From contig NW_020312968.1 in the NCBI RefSeq assembly GCF_003265705.1, positions 10,841,732 to 10,905,731 on the forward strand: DNA of 64,000 bases, in the 5' to 3' direction. Under the pieces are notes generated by a model that searched no databases, was not told the origin of the DNA, and was given only the letters and a program-made list of their open reading frames with translations. The translations under genes were made by a program, and so were the position numbers. Positions 12,862 through 24,584 of this stretch are shown here, piece after piece. Source of the stretch: Callorhinus ursinus. Lineage: Eukaryota; Chordata; Mammalia; Carnivora; Otariidae. Positions within the stretch are counted from its first letter, which is position 1; every line of letters begins with the position of its first letter.

Positions 12862-13085
12862 TGAGCTGGGAGGGCAATGTGGACCTGCAGGGGCCATGGT
12901 CCTGAAGTCTCGGGCTTCAGTGGGCAAATGGGCTACTTGAGTTCCCCCAAGTTATGATTCCTATTTTGGGGAGGGGGAAGTGGCCTGGAACCCAACTACC
13001 ATTTGTAACAGGCTTTTATTAGGAAAATAAATCCCCTATCTGGAAAGTCAATTTAGGAACCTTAATTTTTAAAAATTGTTTTCTT

Positions 13086-13361
13086 TTCTTTTTCTTTTTT
13101 TTTTTTTTTAAAGATTGTTTCAGGCAAGATCACCTTCTCTTAGAGGAAGGCAGGAGGGTCTTTTTTTTTTAAATTTTATTTATTTATTTATTTGACAGAG
13201 AGAGATACAGCGAGAGAGGGAACACAAGCAGGGGGAGTGGGAGAGGGAGAAGCAGGCTTCCTGCAGAGCAGAGAGCCCTACGTGGGGCTCGATCCCAGGA
13301 CCCTGGGATCATGACCTGAGCCGAAGGCAGTCGCCTAACGACTGAGCCACCCAGGCGCCCC
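13086..13361 (-). mobile_element. CanSINE with a candidate 51-bp 3' transduction
   Basis: A perfect 16-bp duplication TAAAAATTGTTTTCTT (13070-13085 and 13362-13377) bounds the whole insert. Read on the minus strand it is a full CanSINE, an A-tail (13161-13173), a 51-base non-SINE segment (13110-13160) and a second longer A-rich tail (13086-13109). Confidence 0.88.
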
Positions 13362-13377
13362 TAAAAATTGTTTTCTT

Positions 13378-13628
13378 GGAAGTATAATTTACATATAAGA
13401 AATTCACTTATTTTAGGTGTACAGTTTGGTGAATTTGGCCAATTTCTAGTCACTTAATCTCTACTCAGTCAAGATACAGAACAGTCTCTTTACCCTAGGA
13501 TACTCCTTGGACCCCTTTGCAGTGGGTCTCTGCTTCCAGGCCCCAGCCCAAGGCAATCACTGATCCACTTCTGTCACAATTTTGCCTTATCTGGAACTTC
13601 ATATAATTGGAATCACAGAACAGACCTA
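13378..13628 (-). mobile_element. Old LINE-1 3' UTR piece
   Basis: Antisense wording 'gaagtataatttacatataa', 'ggcaatcactgatccacttc', 'cttcatataattggaatcac'. The CanSINE at 13086 landed at its edge. Confidence 0.75.
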
Positions 13629-13631
13629 ATT

Positions 13632-13820
13632 TTTTTTCAAGATTTTTATTTACTTATTTATTTGTCAGAGACAGAGTAGAAGCAGGGGGAGCAGCAGGCA
13701 GAGGGAGAAGCAGACTCCCTGCTGAGCAAGAAGCCCGATGTGGGACTCGATCCCAGAACCCTGGGATCATGACCTGAGCCGAAGGCAGACGCTTAACCCA
13801 CTGAGCCACCCAGGCGTCCC
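13632..13820 (-). mobile_element. CanSINE
   Basis: Antisense full-length copy. Flanks 'gacctaattttt' and 'gaccttcattttt' suggest a diverged target-site duplication. Inserted near the end of an old LINE-1 piece. Confidence 0.92.
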
Positions 13821-13995
13821 GACCTTCATTTTTGAATCACGCTCCCCCTTTTAAGTTGAAGGTAGCTTGTATTTTTATATTAACACGTACTGTTGAGCGT
13901 GCATTGTGTGTTATATTATTTGAGGACTAAATGCCAGGCAGGTGGGCTAAACCTCACTTAAATGAGATGATTTGTAAAACCAGAAGTTGAATATT

Positions 13996-14266
13996 CACTT
14001 CCTTTGTGTGAGGCTACGGTCCTTGTTGTACTCACTTCCTCACTCACAGTATAGCGGTACTTTCTTGCTTCTTCTAGTGGTTTTCTTGAGGAGGTTAGGC
14101 TATTTGTTTTGTTTCTCACTTATTACTTCAAAACCACTTCTGCTCTTCGGAGGTTTTTAACCTTCCACTTGGTTTCCTGTACCCGCCATCTTGCTGCCTG
14201 TAACAATTTGCACGCCGTGTAACTGTGTATCTTTTAAAGGTATGTTTGCTGGAGTGGTGTGTGGTT
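13996..14266 (+). promoter_or_regulatory. DOCK8: Candidate alternative promoter / first exon of DOCK8 in intron 2
   Basis: Within 270 bp there are two CACTTCCT (ETS/PU.1-like) sites at 13996 and 14033, a RUNX-like AACCAC at 14132, an ETS-like GGTTTCCTG at 14171, a YY1-like CCGCCATCTTG at 14183-14193, a MYB-like TAACTG at 14220 and TGTGGTT (RUNX) at 14260. A good 5' splice site, AAAG|gtatgt, lies at 14239/14240. I recall that human DOCK8 has shorter transcripts starting in intron 2 roughly 1.3 kb after exon 2; subtracting the two CanSINEs here gives a similar spacing. Each motif is short and common, so this is inference. No TATA box or CpG island is present. Confidence 0.4.
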
Positions 14267-15767
14267 ATTTCAATAGGATAATTTGTGTGTTGTGTCATTG
14301 ATGAAATACGAGTAGTAAAAAGTGTATAGCATCTTTTACTGCAAGAGGTAATGACATTTCTTCAGAAAAATCTGACTTCAGTGGCTTGCTAACTGTCCTT
14401 TTTGCTTGTGCTTTTCCTGTTTCACAATGCAGATATAATAAAAGCACATTCAATGCGTGATGTCCATGACTTCAGATAGACTAGGTAACCTTTAGAGTAA
14501 GAAATATTAACTATTTCTTTTTTTTTTAATTTGGTGCTAATATATATTTCATTGAAAACCAAACATTTTTTTTTCTTGAATTTCTAATTCAAATTGTATT
14601 CCAAAGTATGCAGCATTCAGTTAAAAAGTGACCAGATACACGTTTATATTTCAAACAAGGTAAGGAGGGAGGGTTTGGTGCCTTGCTTGTTGGTAAATTA
14701 AGACTGCGGCTCTTCGCAGTGGCTGAATTGAGAAACAGTGTGGACATCGTAAGTAAGAGGCTTTAAGGAAGTGTAGCTCGCAAGCTTTAACCCCTTCTCT
14801 CCACACCAGCTTTGGCGTTTATGCTGCAGCCGTAAGTTTTTCATTTAAAGTCCACAACGAATAAGAACTTGCTTAATATCTACAGGTGTTCCTTTGGTAG
14901 TTTTGCCTCCTCATCCGTAGGTTTTGACAAAAGTGAATGTTGATGAATTTCTTCATTAGCTAGGTAGGCAAATCACCATGTGGCTTAACTACCCATTTTC
15001 TAACAGAAGACATCAAAGAAATAGCAAAAATAAGCAACATTGTTTAACTATGCAAGGATCATGGGTTCCTGCCTGTTGTAATTTATTCCTGGTTCTATTT
15101 GCAAATGAATAGCCTTTAAAATATATGGTTCCTAGTATTTCAGGTTAGCTCCTGATTATCTCTTCCCAGATCACGACTCCAATTTCAGCACTTGGTGCTG
15201 CCCCTGTTCCTTCTTGTTAACTGCATGAGGAGCAGGAAGCATGAGGGAGCCAAGAGGCCTGATTTTAATTCCCCCTTTAAACAAACAAAAAAAAAAAGCG
15301 CAGCCTGTCGAGGAAATCACCCTAACGTTTTCCTGCCGCCATGCTGTCATGTCACAATGAAGCGGCCGTTCTTTCCCCTGAATCATCTTCCCAAATGAAG
15401 GTTTCTCCAACAGACATCATCAATTTAGTGGTGATTTCCCTTTACCTTAAAAAAAAAAAATCCATACCACAGAAACATAATGGGACATTTCAGCAAGCTT
15501 CATTCCTGGCAAGGCAGAGAACTAGCTTATCATCTAAAAACTCTCAAGCTGAAGTAGCTTTTAAAAAAAACTTTTCTTAAAGGCGAAGCTATAGACTGTT
15601 CATTGGTTTCAGACAATTGGAAAATAAGACCAAGTGCATTTTGGCTTTTGTTTCCCTTACCTTTATTTATATAACTACCCATTTCAACAACCCCACATGC
15701 TAATACAAGTGGCTATTTAATTTTTAGAAGTATTTAATGGTGCCACGTTATTTAAAACCCAATCCAT

Positions 15768-15953
15768 GGGGCGCCTGGGTGGCTCAGTCAGTTGAGCATC
15801 GGACTCTTAGTTTCGGCTCAGGTCATGATCTCAGGGTTGTGAGATTGAGCCCCACACTGGGTTCCAAGCTCAGTCGAGAGTCTGCTTGAAGATTCTCTGC
15901 CTCTGCCCACCACCCCCTCAAATAAATAAAAATCTTAAAAAAAAAAAAAAAAG
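15768..15953 (+). mobile_element. CanSINE
   Basis: Sense copy with a pure A16 tail, bounded by AAACCCAATC at 15755-15764 and 15955-15964. Confidence 0.94.
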
Positions 15954-16164
15954 CAAACCCAATCAGGGATTAGTCTGTTGTCTTGCAAGAGGCCAAAACT
16001 TGGCCACAAGCCTAAGTGGACCCCGTTTTGCTTGAATATACCTGCCTTTCATGAATTTGTGGATATGAATAGAATTTTTGTGTTGCAAAAAGGTGCATTG
16101 TATCATAAAATTGTATCATAAAATTTTCTTTTATACATAAATCATTAAAAATAAGCACTTTTTT

Positions 16165-16735
16165 AGGAATGAGATCTTGCCATTTGCAACGACGTGGATG
16201 GAACTGGAGGGTGTTATGCTGAGTGAAATAAGTCAATCAGAGAAAGACATGTATCACATGACCTCACTGATATGAGGAATTCTTAATCTCAGGAAACAAA
16301 CTGAGTGTTACTGGAGTGGTTGGGGGTGGGAGGGATGGGGTGGCTGGGTGATAGACATTGGGGAGGGTATGTGCTACGGTGAGCGCTGTGAATTGTGCAA
16401 GACTGTTGAATCACAGATCTGTACTTCTGAAACAAATAACGCAACATATTTTAAGAAAAAAGAAAAAGAAGAAGATAACAGGAGAGGAAGAAAAGGGGAG
16501 TATGTCAGAGGGGGAGACGAACCATGAGAGATGATGGACTCTGAAAAACAAATTGAGGGTTCTAGAGGGGAGGGGGTAGGGGGATGGGTTAGCCTGGTGA
16601 TGGGTTTTGAGGAGGGCACGTTCTGCATGGAGCACTGGGTGTTATGAACAAACAATGAATCATGGAACACTGCACCAAAAACTAATGATGTAATATATGG
16701 TGATTAACATAACAATAAAAAATTAAAAAAAAAAG
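16165..16735 (+). mobile_element. 5'-truncated LINE-1, carnivore family
   Basis: ORF2 end, then two successive 3' UTR modules separated by an A/G-rich spacer (16450-16490), ending in the same 'aacataacaataaaaaa' as the copy at 8654. Bounded by a near-perfect 18-bp duplication starting AAAAATAAGCA (16147-16164 and 16736-16753). Confidence 0.93.
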
Positions 16736-16789
16736 AAAAAAATAAGCATTTTTTTTTTCTACAAAAACTGGTGAGATGGGTCCCAGGTG

Positions 16790-16985
16790 AAGCATTACTG
16801 CCACTGATTTGGTATATAATCTGGGGCAAGTTAATCTCTGTGAAGGCTCCAGGTTTTTTTATTCGCGATGTTGGCCTAAGAGTGCTCCCCCTCCCATTAG
16901 GGTTAATAGAATGGTATCATAGACGTTGTGTAAATACTGGTGAATGGTTCTGCCCACATGTTTGGCACTGTCTGTTGTCTGTATA
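16790..16985 (+). mobile_element. MIR
   Basis: Sense MIR with 'ctggggcaagttaatctctg' and a decayed 3' part. Confidence 0.55.
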
Positions 16986-17149
16986 TTGGAGGCAGGGTGA
17001 GGGATTAAAAGGTGACCAGAGGTGGTTTCAGCTCTGAAAGGCCTTGTGGTCTACTTGGGAGGACAGAGGACCTATACCGTCTTTAAGTGTGCTAGGTGTT
17101 CAAAAGGAGGTAAAAGCTTGCTGAGAGAGGCAGAGAAGACTTAAAGGAA

Positions 17150-17330
17150 GGTTTTCAGCCCTGGCTGCACATTACAATCATCTGGGACCTTTAGAAACAT
17201 CTGTGGCCAGGCCCACCAGAGAACAATGAAATCAGAATCTCTAAGGGCTGGGGCCTGGGTATCTTGATATGTTAAAGTTCCCTGGGATTTTAGCATGTGA
17301 TCCAGATGGAGGATTGTTTAAAGAACCTAC
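17150..17330 (+). mobile_element. MER5-like hAT element
   Basis: 'gctgcacattacaatcatct', 'aatcagaatctctaagggct' and 'gggcctgggtatcttgatat' match the MER5 layout as recalled. Confidence 0.75.
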
Positions 17331-18782
17331 ATAGGTAGAAGTATTCCAAATAGGAGGAAAAAAAAACGTAAAGAAAGGTAGTTTCTTTTGTCGTCTGGGT
17401 TGCTCTGGGTTTCAGAAAATGTGGTGGGCAAGGACCATTGCTAACCCTATGGATATATCCTTATATAAATACAGTGGCTTCTGTTGTAAATCAGATCAAT
17501 CACATGAGAGAAAAGGTGTGTGGGTATGTGTGGTTTTATTGGATCTTTGTTTTTAAACTCTAATTGTAAATGTCAGCTGTGATGTATGTGTGTTTTCAAA
17601 GTAGATAAAGTATTTTAAACTCTTGCACTGTGCACTGTGAAGAGGGTCGACTGTTTCAAGTTGGCTTTTTAGACCTGGTGATATGATGATAGACCTGCCC
17701 TGGGTCTCTTTGACACTCTTTCCAGAGTCGTTTGTGACCAGTGCCAGAGAGCATGACCTTGTGTGTAGACTCACCTGTGTGTAGCATCGCACGTTGGCCT
17801 TGGCATCCTCCATTGCCACAGCCTTGTGGGCAGGTCGACCAGACATCCTCTCATGCCAGCCATCTACACAGGCAAATGACTTTATAGTTGACATCTTCAT
17901 TAAAATACTAAAACTATTTTCTGATCATTCAAAGTCGAAAGGAGAGTGAACTACAAGAAAAGGTTGGGATCTCTGTCCTAAAGTAGAAAGGAGGGTATGA
18001 GACACTATACTTGGTTAATAACCTTAACCTACATGTTCATAGAGGGAAAAATTCTATTTTTAAAAATGAGAATAGAAAAGATTTGAAGTGAAATGGAATG
18101 AATCAGCTGGAATGTAACAGTTCTTGCTGAAGAAAAGGTTGTTTAAAAAAGCCACATCCTAAACACCAGGGATACATGAGATGTTTGTGTGTAACATCTA
18201 TGTAAAAAAAAAAAAGTCTCGTACCTTAGAAGGCATTCATTTTTGTAATGTGTTTATGTGTAATGTGTAATGTGTTTAAGCTGTGCAATAAAGCAACCTT
18301 TTGCTTTTACTACCAAGAATGACCAAAATGTTAGATCACTTGATAAATATGGTTCTTTTAAATTTTTCTGATGCTATTGTTCTTTTGTGCTTCATCTGTC
18401 AAGGAGTTGGGCTGTCCTTAGGTTTCATTGATTTCCCTTGAGAGGCCATGATGGAAATAAAGGCCTCAATATAGTTTTCGTGGCAGATTCACAATGGAAC
18501 ATAAAATGACAGAGTGGCAGCCTGCATGCCAAGCAGGAGTTTTATTTCTGTCATTGAAAAGCAGGGACATCAAAGTGTCTTGGTAAAAATAGGTTGATGC
18601 CCATGATGGCCTGTCAGCATCTTCTACTCAGTAGTACAGTGGAAGATTGACATTGGGAGAAGCTGGGGAACATTGTTGAATCTAAGCCATGAAGTACTTT
18701 GAAATCACTGGAGAAGAACCTTATGTTCTCAGCTCTGTTTACTTAAATATAATAGAGAGCGGAGAGGATTGTCTTAAATGTC

Positions 18783-18898
18783 CCTTCCTTCCTTCCTTCC
18801 TTCCTTCCTTCCTTCCTTCCTTCCTTCCTNNNNNNNNNNCCTTCCTTCCTTCCTTCCTTCCTTCCTTCCTTCCTTCCTTCCTTCCTTCCTTCCTTCCA
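18783..18898. repeat. (TTCC)n microsatellite with an assembly gap
   Basis: Pure CCTT/TTCC repeats on both sides of ten Ns at 18830-18839. True length is unknown. It borders the 3' end of an antisense L2. Confidence 0.97.
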
Positions 18899-18899
18899 G

Positions 18900-20200
18900 A
18901 AATATGTATTGGGTCTCAACTCTGTGCTAGGTACTGCTCTAGGAGCTGGGGATATGCTAGTGAATACAACAAAGGGTCTAGCCTCATGGAACCTATGTTC
19001 TAGAATGAGAGACAGACAAATAAGTGAATGCAGACTATATCAAGGGGCTTAAGTGCCTTGAAGAATAAAAGAGGGAAAGAGGATAGAGAGTTATACAGAA
19101 GGGGAGCTATTTGGGTGTCTATTGGAAAGGAGACACTTGGGAAGAATTCTGCATGAACTTGAGAGGTAGCTGAAGGAAGAGTATTATAGTTAGAAGGAAC
19201 AGCACGTGCAGAGTCCCCAAGGCAAGAGTATGTGGTCTGCTCCAGCGACAGCAAGGAAGTGGAGTATGAGCTGAGTAGAGTGGGCACGAGGAGATGAGAT
19301 CAAAGGGAAAGCAGGGCTCAGAGACCTCAGAAGAACTTCAGCTCTTACTCTAAGTTGGGAAGTCTCTGGAAGCATTGAGCCAGAGGCCAGGCATGATCTG
19401 ACTTTTTATAGAGATGACTTATAGAGTTCCTTTTATAAGGATCACTGTGGTTGCTATGTGGAGAGCAGACTGGGGTGGGGAGGGTGTTAGGAAGTTGTCA
19501 CAATAACTCTGGAATAGGGTTATAGAGAGTGATGCCAGTAGAGAAGGTGAGACGGTTGGATGCTGAATATATTTCAGAAGTAAAGTGGATGGGATTTTCT
19601 GATGGACAGTATGTAAGGTGTAAGAGAAAGGGAAAAACCAACAGCGACTCTGAAGGGTTTGCTCTGGGCAACCAGCAGAATGGATTTGCCACCCTCTGAT
19701 ATGCCAAGACTTGGGAGATATGGGAAGAAAAGATCAGCAGGCAAATTAAGAATTAGTTTTGAATTTGTTGTGTTTGAGAGTCCTATTAGACCACCAGATG
19801 GTGATGTTTGGATGTAGTTGGAAAAGTCAAGCTGGATTTCAGGGCAAAGATATAAATTTGTAATTTAAAAAAAAAAAGGTATTTAAAGCCATGGGAGTAG
19901 ATGAGCTCATCTGGGAGTGAATGCAGATTGAGAAGCAAAGACATTTTAGGACTGAGTCCTGGAGTACTGCATCATAGGAAGAGAACCTAGAAACAGTAGA
20001 GTGACCAACCATCCCAATTTGTTTCCTGGTACATGAACTTTCAGAGACTGTGTCACCCTCCATCTGAATGAAGTATTGCAAGAAAGAGGGAGTGATTAAC
20101 CGTGTCCCATCCTGTAGATAAACCAGGACTGAGCATTGACCACTGAATCTGGCAACAGGGGCGTCTTGGGTGACTTTGACAAGACATCTCTCATGAACAG
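18900..20200 (-). mobile_element. Long antisense L2
   Basis: Starts at the L2 3' end ('ctaggtactgctctaggagc', 'tagcctcatggaacctatgt') and continues with 'gcacgtgcagagtccccaag', 'tttgagagtcctattagacc' and 'ggtatttaaagccatgggag'. It directly follows the (TTCC)n array. 19990-20120 may hold a small unrelated insert. Confidence 0.85.
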
Positions 20201-20744
20201 CCAAGTAGATTTGAGGACCACCCTCCATAGGGGTACACACACATGAGGGTACTAGGCCAGTACCCCTGGAGACACCGCACCTCTACCCCCAGCCCTGCAC
20301 AAAGCAGCATGAAGCAACCCCGCCCCCCAAAGCTGTAACAAAGGACTCTTGTGATTACCTGTCATTTAACCTGTTTTTCAGCATCCTTATTTGTGAAGTG
20401 TTACCCATATTTGCTATTTTAATCCGCTATCAGTGTGCTGTCTGGATACTGCACTGTGCTAGGAGCTATACAGATTCATTTTAAACAGATACGGTTCGGG
20501 TGCTGTAGGAATTGTCAGTTTCAGAACACATTGAATCCAGTTCATGTCAGGAGAAGTAGCCTTTGATGTGCATTAGGGGACAAGGAAAAGCTCAAACTCC
20601 CTTAATTAAAACATGGATGTCTGGCTGTGAATAATTGAAGCGTTTAGGGTATTTATAATCTTTTTGTGTGTTTCTGGTCTTCTGTCAATGAGGCCTCTGC
20701 AAAAAGTAACTAGAGGGAAAGAGTGCACAAGTCTTCACTAGAGA

Positions 20745-20845
20745 AGTGTTGAAAATTGCTTCCGGGGCAGTGACTGTGTCTCCTCACCTAGAGCTGGACC
20801 ACCGTAGGACCCCAGGAAGTATTTGTTAAATGAATGGAAGTAGAC
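20745..20845 (+). mobile_element. L2 3' end
   Basis: Ends in 'aagtatttgttaaatgaatg', the typical L2 terminus, after 'gcagtgactgtgtctcctca'. Confidence 0.75.
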
Positions 20846-20869
20846 AGATTAGTCCAGGTTTAGTCAGAG

Positions 20870-21340
20870 CAGTGGAACCAGGAGGAGATGCATATGCACG
20901 GATATTAAGGAGTTGATTGCAGAGAACTGGCTTACCCACTGGTGAGGGCTTGGCCTAGCGAGTCCACAGAGCAGTCAGGAAGGCAAGATCATAAGCAAGC
21001 TGGAACTCCATGGGCCAGAGCTCAAGCCTGGAGTCCCTGAACTAGGAGGCGGCTGTCAACTGATTAAGTCAGCATCCACCTGATTAAGTCAGGCCACCCA
21101 GGGGAGTTTCCCTTTACGTTGACTTAAAGTCAACCGATGAGGGACTTTAACTACATTAGTAATATCCCCTCAACAGCAGCACCTAAATTAGTGTTTGGTT
21201 GTATCAGTAGAAGGTGTATGTATACTCCAAATTAGCTGTAGCAAGAGAAAAATCCTGGAGTCCACTCTGACTAGAAACATACTAGGAAGTAAATTTGGGG
21301 AATATGGTTCAGCCTAGCCAAGTCAACAGTCATGATAGAT
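20870..21340. mobile_element. Possible old LTR-like repeat
   Basis: Starts 'tcagagcagtggaaccagga' and includes repeated 'ctgattaagtcag' pieces (21060-21095). The layout recalls an ERVL-type LTR but I cannot name it. Confidence 0.35.
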
Positions 21341-21903
21341 AAAACCTGATTTAGGATTATTTGTCATCTTAAGAGCTTTCTGTTATAAAAAATTTAAAAA
21401 AAAGGTTTTTTTTTTTAAGGTTTTTTTTGTTTTGTTTTGTTTGGTTTCTATTTTGATTATTTGGGGTTTTTTCTTCTATTATTTTAACAAGTGATGGTGG
21501 CAGTGTCATAATTCATGGTATAAGGGGACTTTCTTGGAATTACTTTGGATTATACCATTTAATCTAGTCTTGGGTCTTCACTGACTAACAGGCCACATGT
21601 ACTCAACAGCAGAGAAAACAAAATAGTTAATTTTCCTGTCTGGCTTTAAAGTTCCCAAGAGCCCCGGTCTTGCCTTAAGGACTGACCTTAGACCATCCCC
21701 CCAACCCTGTTCTCAAACTTCAGCCCCCAACGAAATAAAATACCACTGCAATTCTGTTCAATATTTGTTTCCTCCCTTTGCTTATCCCTAGATCAGCATA
21801 GTGTATGTGCTTGTGTGTATGTGTTGATTGCTTCAAAATAAAACCAACTCTTGAGATGCAGACTTCAGAGAGTTTAGAAAACAGAAATCTCTTTTGGTTC
21901 CTG

Positions 21904-22106
21904 TTTTTTTTTTTTTTTTTTTAAGATTTTATTTATTTGACAGAGAGACACAGCAAGAGAGGTAACACAAGCAGGGGGAGTGGGAGAGGGAGAAGCAGGC
22001 TTCCCGCTGAGCAGGGAGCCTGATGCAGGGCTCGATCCCAGGACCCCTGGGATCATGACCTGAGCTGAAGGCAGACGCCCGATGACTGAGCCACCCAGGC
22101 GCCCCA
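21904..22106 (-). mobile_element. CanSINE, young-looking
   Basis: Near-consensus antisense copy with a long T-run, bounded by GGTTCCTG at 21896-21903 and 22107-22114. Confidence 0.95.
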
Positions 22107-23164
22107 GGTTCCTGGTTATTATGTGACTTTGCAAGCAGAACTTCCTCGGAGACCCTGGTCACAGTACTTGGGGTCTCCACCTACTTGCCAAAGGCAAGAG
22201 TAGTTTACATCGCATTACGAATGGACAGTTTCCTCCTTTGTCCATTTCAGTGTAGAAAGAGTAGGGGAGAGTAGTCAAATGTCACCTTGTCTGTTGCGCT
22301 GGAACCATACTCAGTAATTCTCTCATATGGTTGATGTTTACAGTCTGCTCAGTCCTGAAATATATGTGACCTCAAGAGTTTGACTTTACGATCAATCCCG
22401 TATATCGATTACACTTGGCACATGGCCCCACAATTAGTGCTCAGTGAGGTTACGGTGTCCTTTATCATGGTTGCCCTCTTCAAACATAGCATGATTTATC
22501 TGTGAGAATGTGGCAAGCTGCACCATCTCATGGCTGACTAGAGATCTCTGGAAAAATGCTGGAGAGGAGCTACCTGACTCTTCTGTACCCCACCCCACCC
22601 CCGCCCGGCTCAGTGACTGGCATTCAGCAGACACTCAGCAAATCCTTGCTGAAGGAGGGAGTCATCCGTCCTTGTCACCCAGGTTCCTAGACAGCCTGTC
22701 CTGTAGGTAACAGGTGCTGCTCTCATCCAGGTTTGTCATCATTTGTAGCTCTGGCTTTCAGGGTCATGATAAGTAGACTACGTTGGCTGGACCCGAATTT
22801 TCTTCTCTCCGATGATTTTGCACAAATGCCATTTCTCCGTGGAAGCTTCTACTTACTAGTGATTAATGCTAGCGTCAAATTGTGCTTCAGTATAATTTTT
22901 AAGTATATATTTAAAGTGTCTCGGCTTGAGGGATTGACATTCTTCATAATAAATTTACATTTGTTATTACTGTAATTAATTAATTAATTACCTTATGTCA
23001 TTACTTTGAGCAGCTGGGCTCATGAGAAATACAAAGTGGAACTTGTGGGTCGGGTGGTAAATGTAGTTTTCACCCTCTTCCAAACACACTTACTATTGCC
23101 TTGTGTTTTAAGTATTTCTGGAAGTAGAGATTCCCTAAAATGCCTTCAAGGGAAAACACAACCA

Positions 23165-23395
23165 CTGTGGTTAAGAACATGAGTCCGCCTGGGTTTGAAT
23201 TCCAGAGGGCCTCCTTCCCAGCTGTGGAGCCGTGGGCAAATTATTAAATCTCTAGCCTTCAGTGTCCTCATCTGTAGAATGGGGTTAATAAGAGTGTGTA
23301 CCTTATAGGCTTTAGTGAGGTTGACATGACATAATGTATATAATGACCTAGCCAATTTCTTGGCACATAGTAAGTGCTCCATAATTACTGCCTTC
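23165..23395 (+). mobile_element. MIR
   Basis: Well-preserved sense copy: 'tggttaagaacatgagtccg', 'gtgtcctcatctgtagaatg', 'tggcacatagtaagtgctcc'. Confidence 0.93.
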
Positions 23396-24537
23396 ATGGG
23401 TATCAACTTTGCAATAATAAGATTGGGTATGCAAAAAATGCAGTTTTCTATTTCAGTTCCTGACTCGGAACGCTGTGTACTGGTTTGTGGTAAGGGGTGG
23501 GAAAATCCACTTTCTACTTTGGGGTTGGTTGGTCTTAGGCAGGTCTGCATAGACAATGCCTGCCATTTTCTCTGGCAGAGGTCACTAGTGGCCCTTTGCA
23601 AACTCTGTCCCCACTTGGCTTCTGTACAGGCTGATCTCCAGCTCCCTGAGCCCCTGCTGGTCCCTGTCTCTTCATTTTGAGAGGCACCCTCTAAGGCCTA
23701 TGGTCTTCTCCTTAGCTGACCTGCAGGTCCCCCCAAGAAATTTCCGTCTTTCTGTCACAGCATATGGGAGCCATGCGGAGCTAGAGATGTCTCTGCTCTC
23801 CTCCACCAAAGTATATCCTGTTGCTTCCCTTCTGCCCCCTTTGTCCCTGCGGCCCAGGACATTATGTAAGCCAGCCACCTTCCAGAATCCCAGAGAAGAA
23901 GGAGGGCACGCGTTGCCTCAGTTCTTCTTTGTCCTCAGTCCCCAGCATGTCACTCAGGTCTCCACCATGACCAGGAACGGCAAGCGTGGGAGGAGGGAGG
24001 GCAGCAGCCTCCTCTGATTTTATGTCCTTTTGCCTCTTGAACAGCAAGCAGTGCACTGTCCCTCCTCTCCAACGTGGAAACCCTCACGTCGAGTCTGGTG
24101 TATGGTATCAGGCTGGTGAAAAACCGGTTTTGTTAGCATTTCCTTTGGATCCGGCCTCATTTCACATGGAGGCAGTACAAGTTGAGAGTCTGGAGTGTTT
24201 GTTTTATTGGTCCATGGTCGGGGGGTGGGGGAGTAGAGAACAGTACCTCCTTGGGCTGGTGATTCCAAGTAGCCTGCCGTAAATGATCCCCACGGAGCTG
24301 CTGGTATTCTCATCATTCCACAGCTCCACTCAATCTGATTCGTTTACTTCCTTAAGGCAATGGTTCCTGTTTGGGGACTTCACAGACAAGAAAAAAAAAA
24401 TAGTTGCTTAATTGCCAACTTTTTCTTTTATCGACCAGAGAAAATTTTATTTCGAATTACCATCCACTTCTGTCATTGCTTTTGTTCTTTCCCACTGCAC
24501 GTGGATATAGTAGAAGAGCAAAACAAAACAATCCTTT

Positions 24538-24584
24538 AAAAGGGAGTACGTTAAAAAATAAATAAAAATAAAAGGGAGTACATT
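24538..24584. mobile_element. Tail-only retrotransposition scar
   Basis: AAAAGGGAGTACGTT (24538-24552) and AAAAGGGAGTACATT (24570-24584) flank 17 bases of A-rich AATAAATAAA-like sequence. This looks like a target-site duplication around a near-empty SINE or LINE tail. Confidence 0.6.

Noticed and set aside
18689..19003. Open frame with a long Leu-Pro-Ser-Phe repeat
   Set aside because: An artefact of the (TTCC)n array read across ten Ns.
22973..22992. (TAAT)n palindrome considered as a homeobox-type site cluster
   Set aside because: Simple low-complexity sequence, too short and common to support function.
23146..23601. 151-codon minus-strand open frame
   Set aside because: Its C-terminal half is antisense to a MIR copy and the rest has no recognisable protein features.
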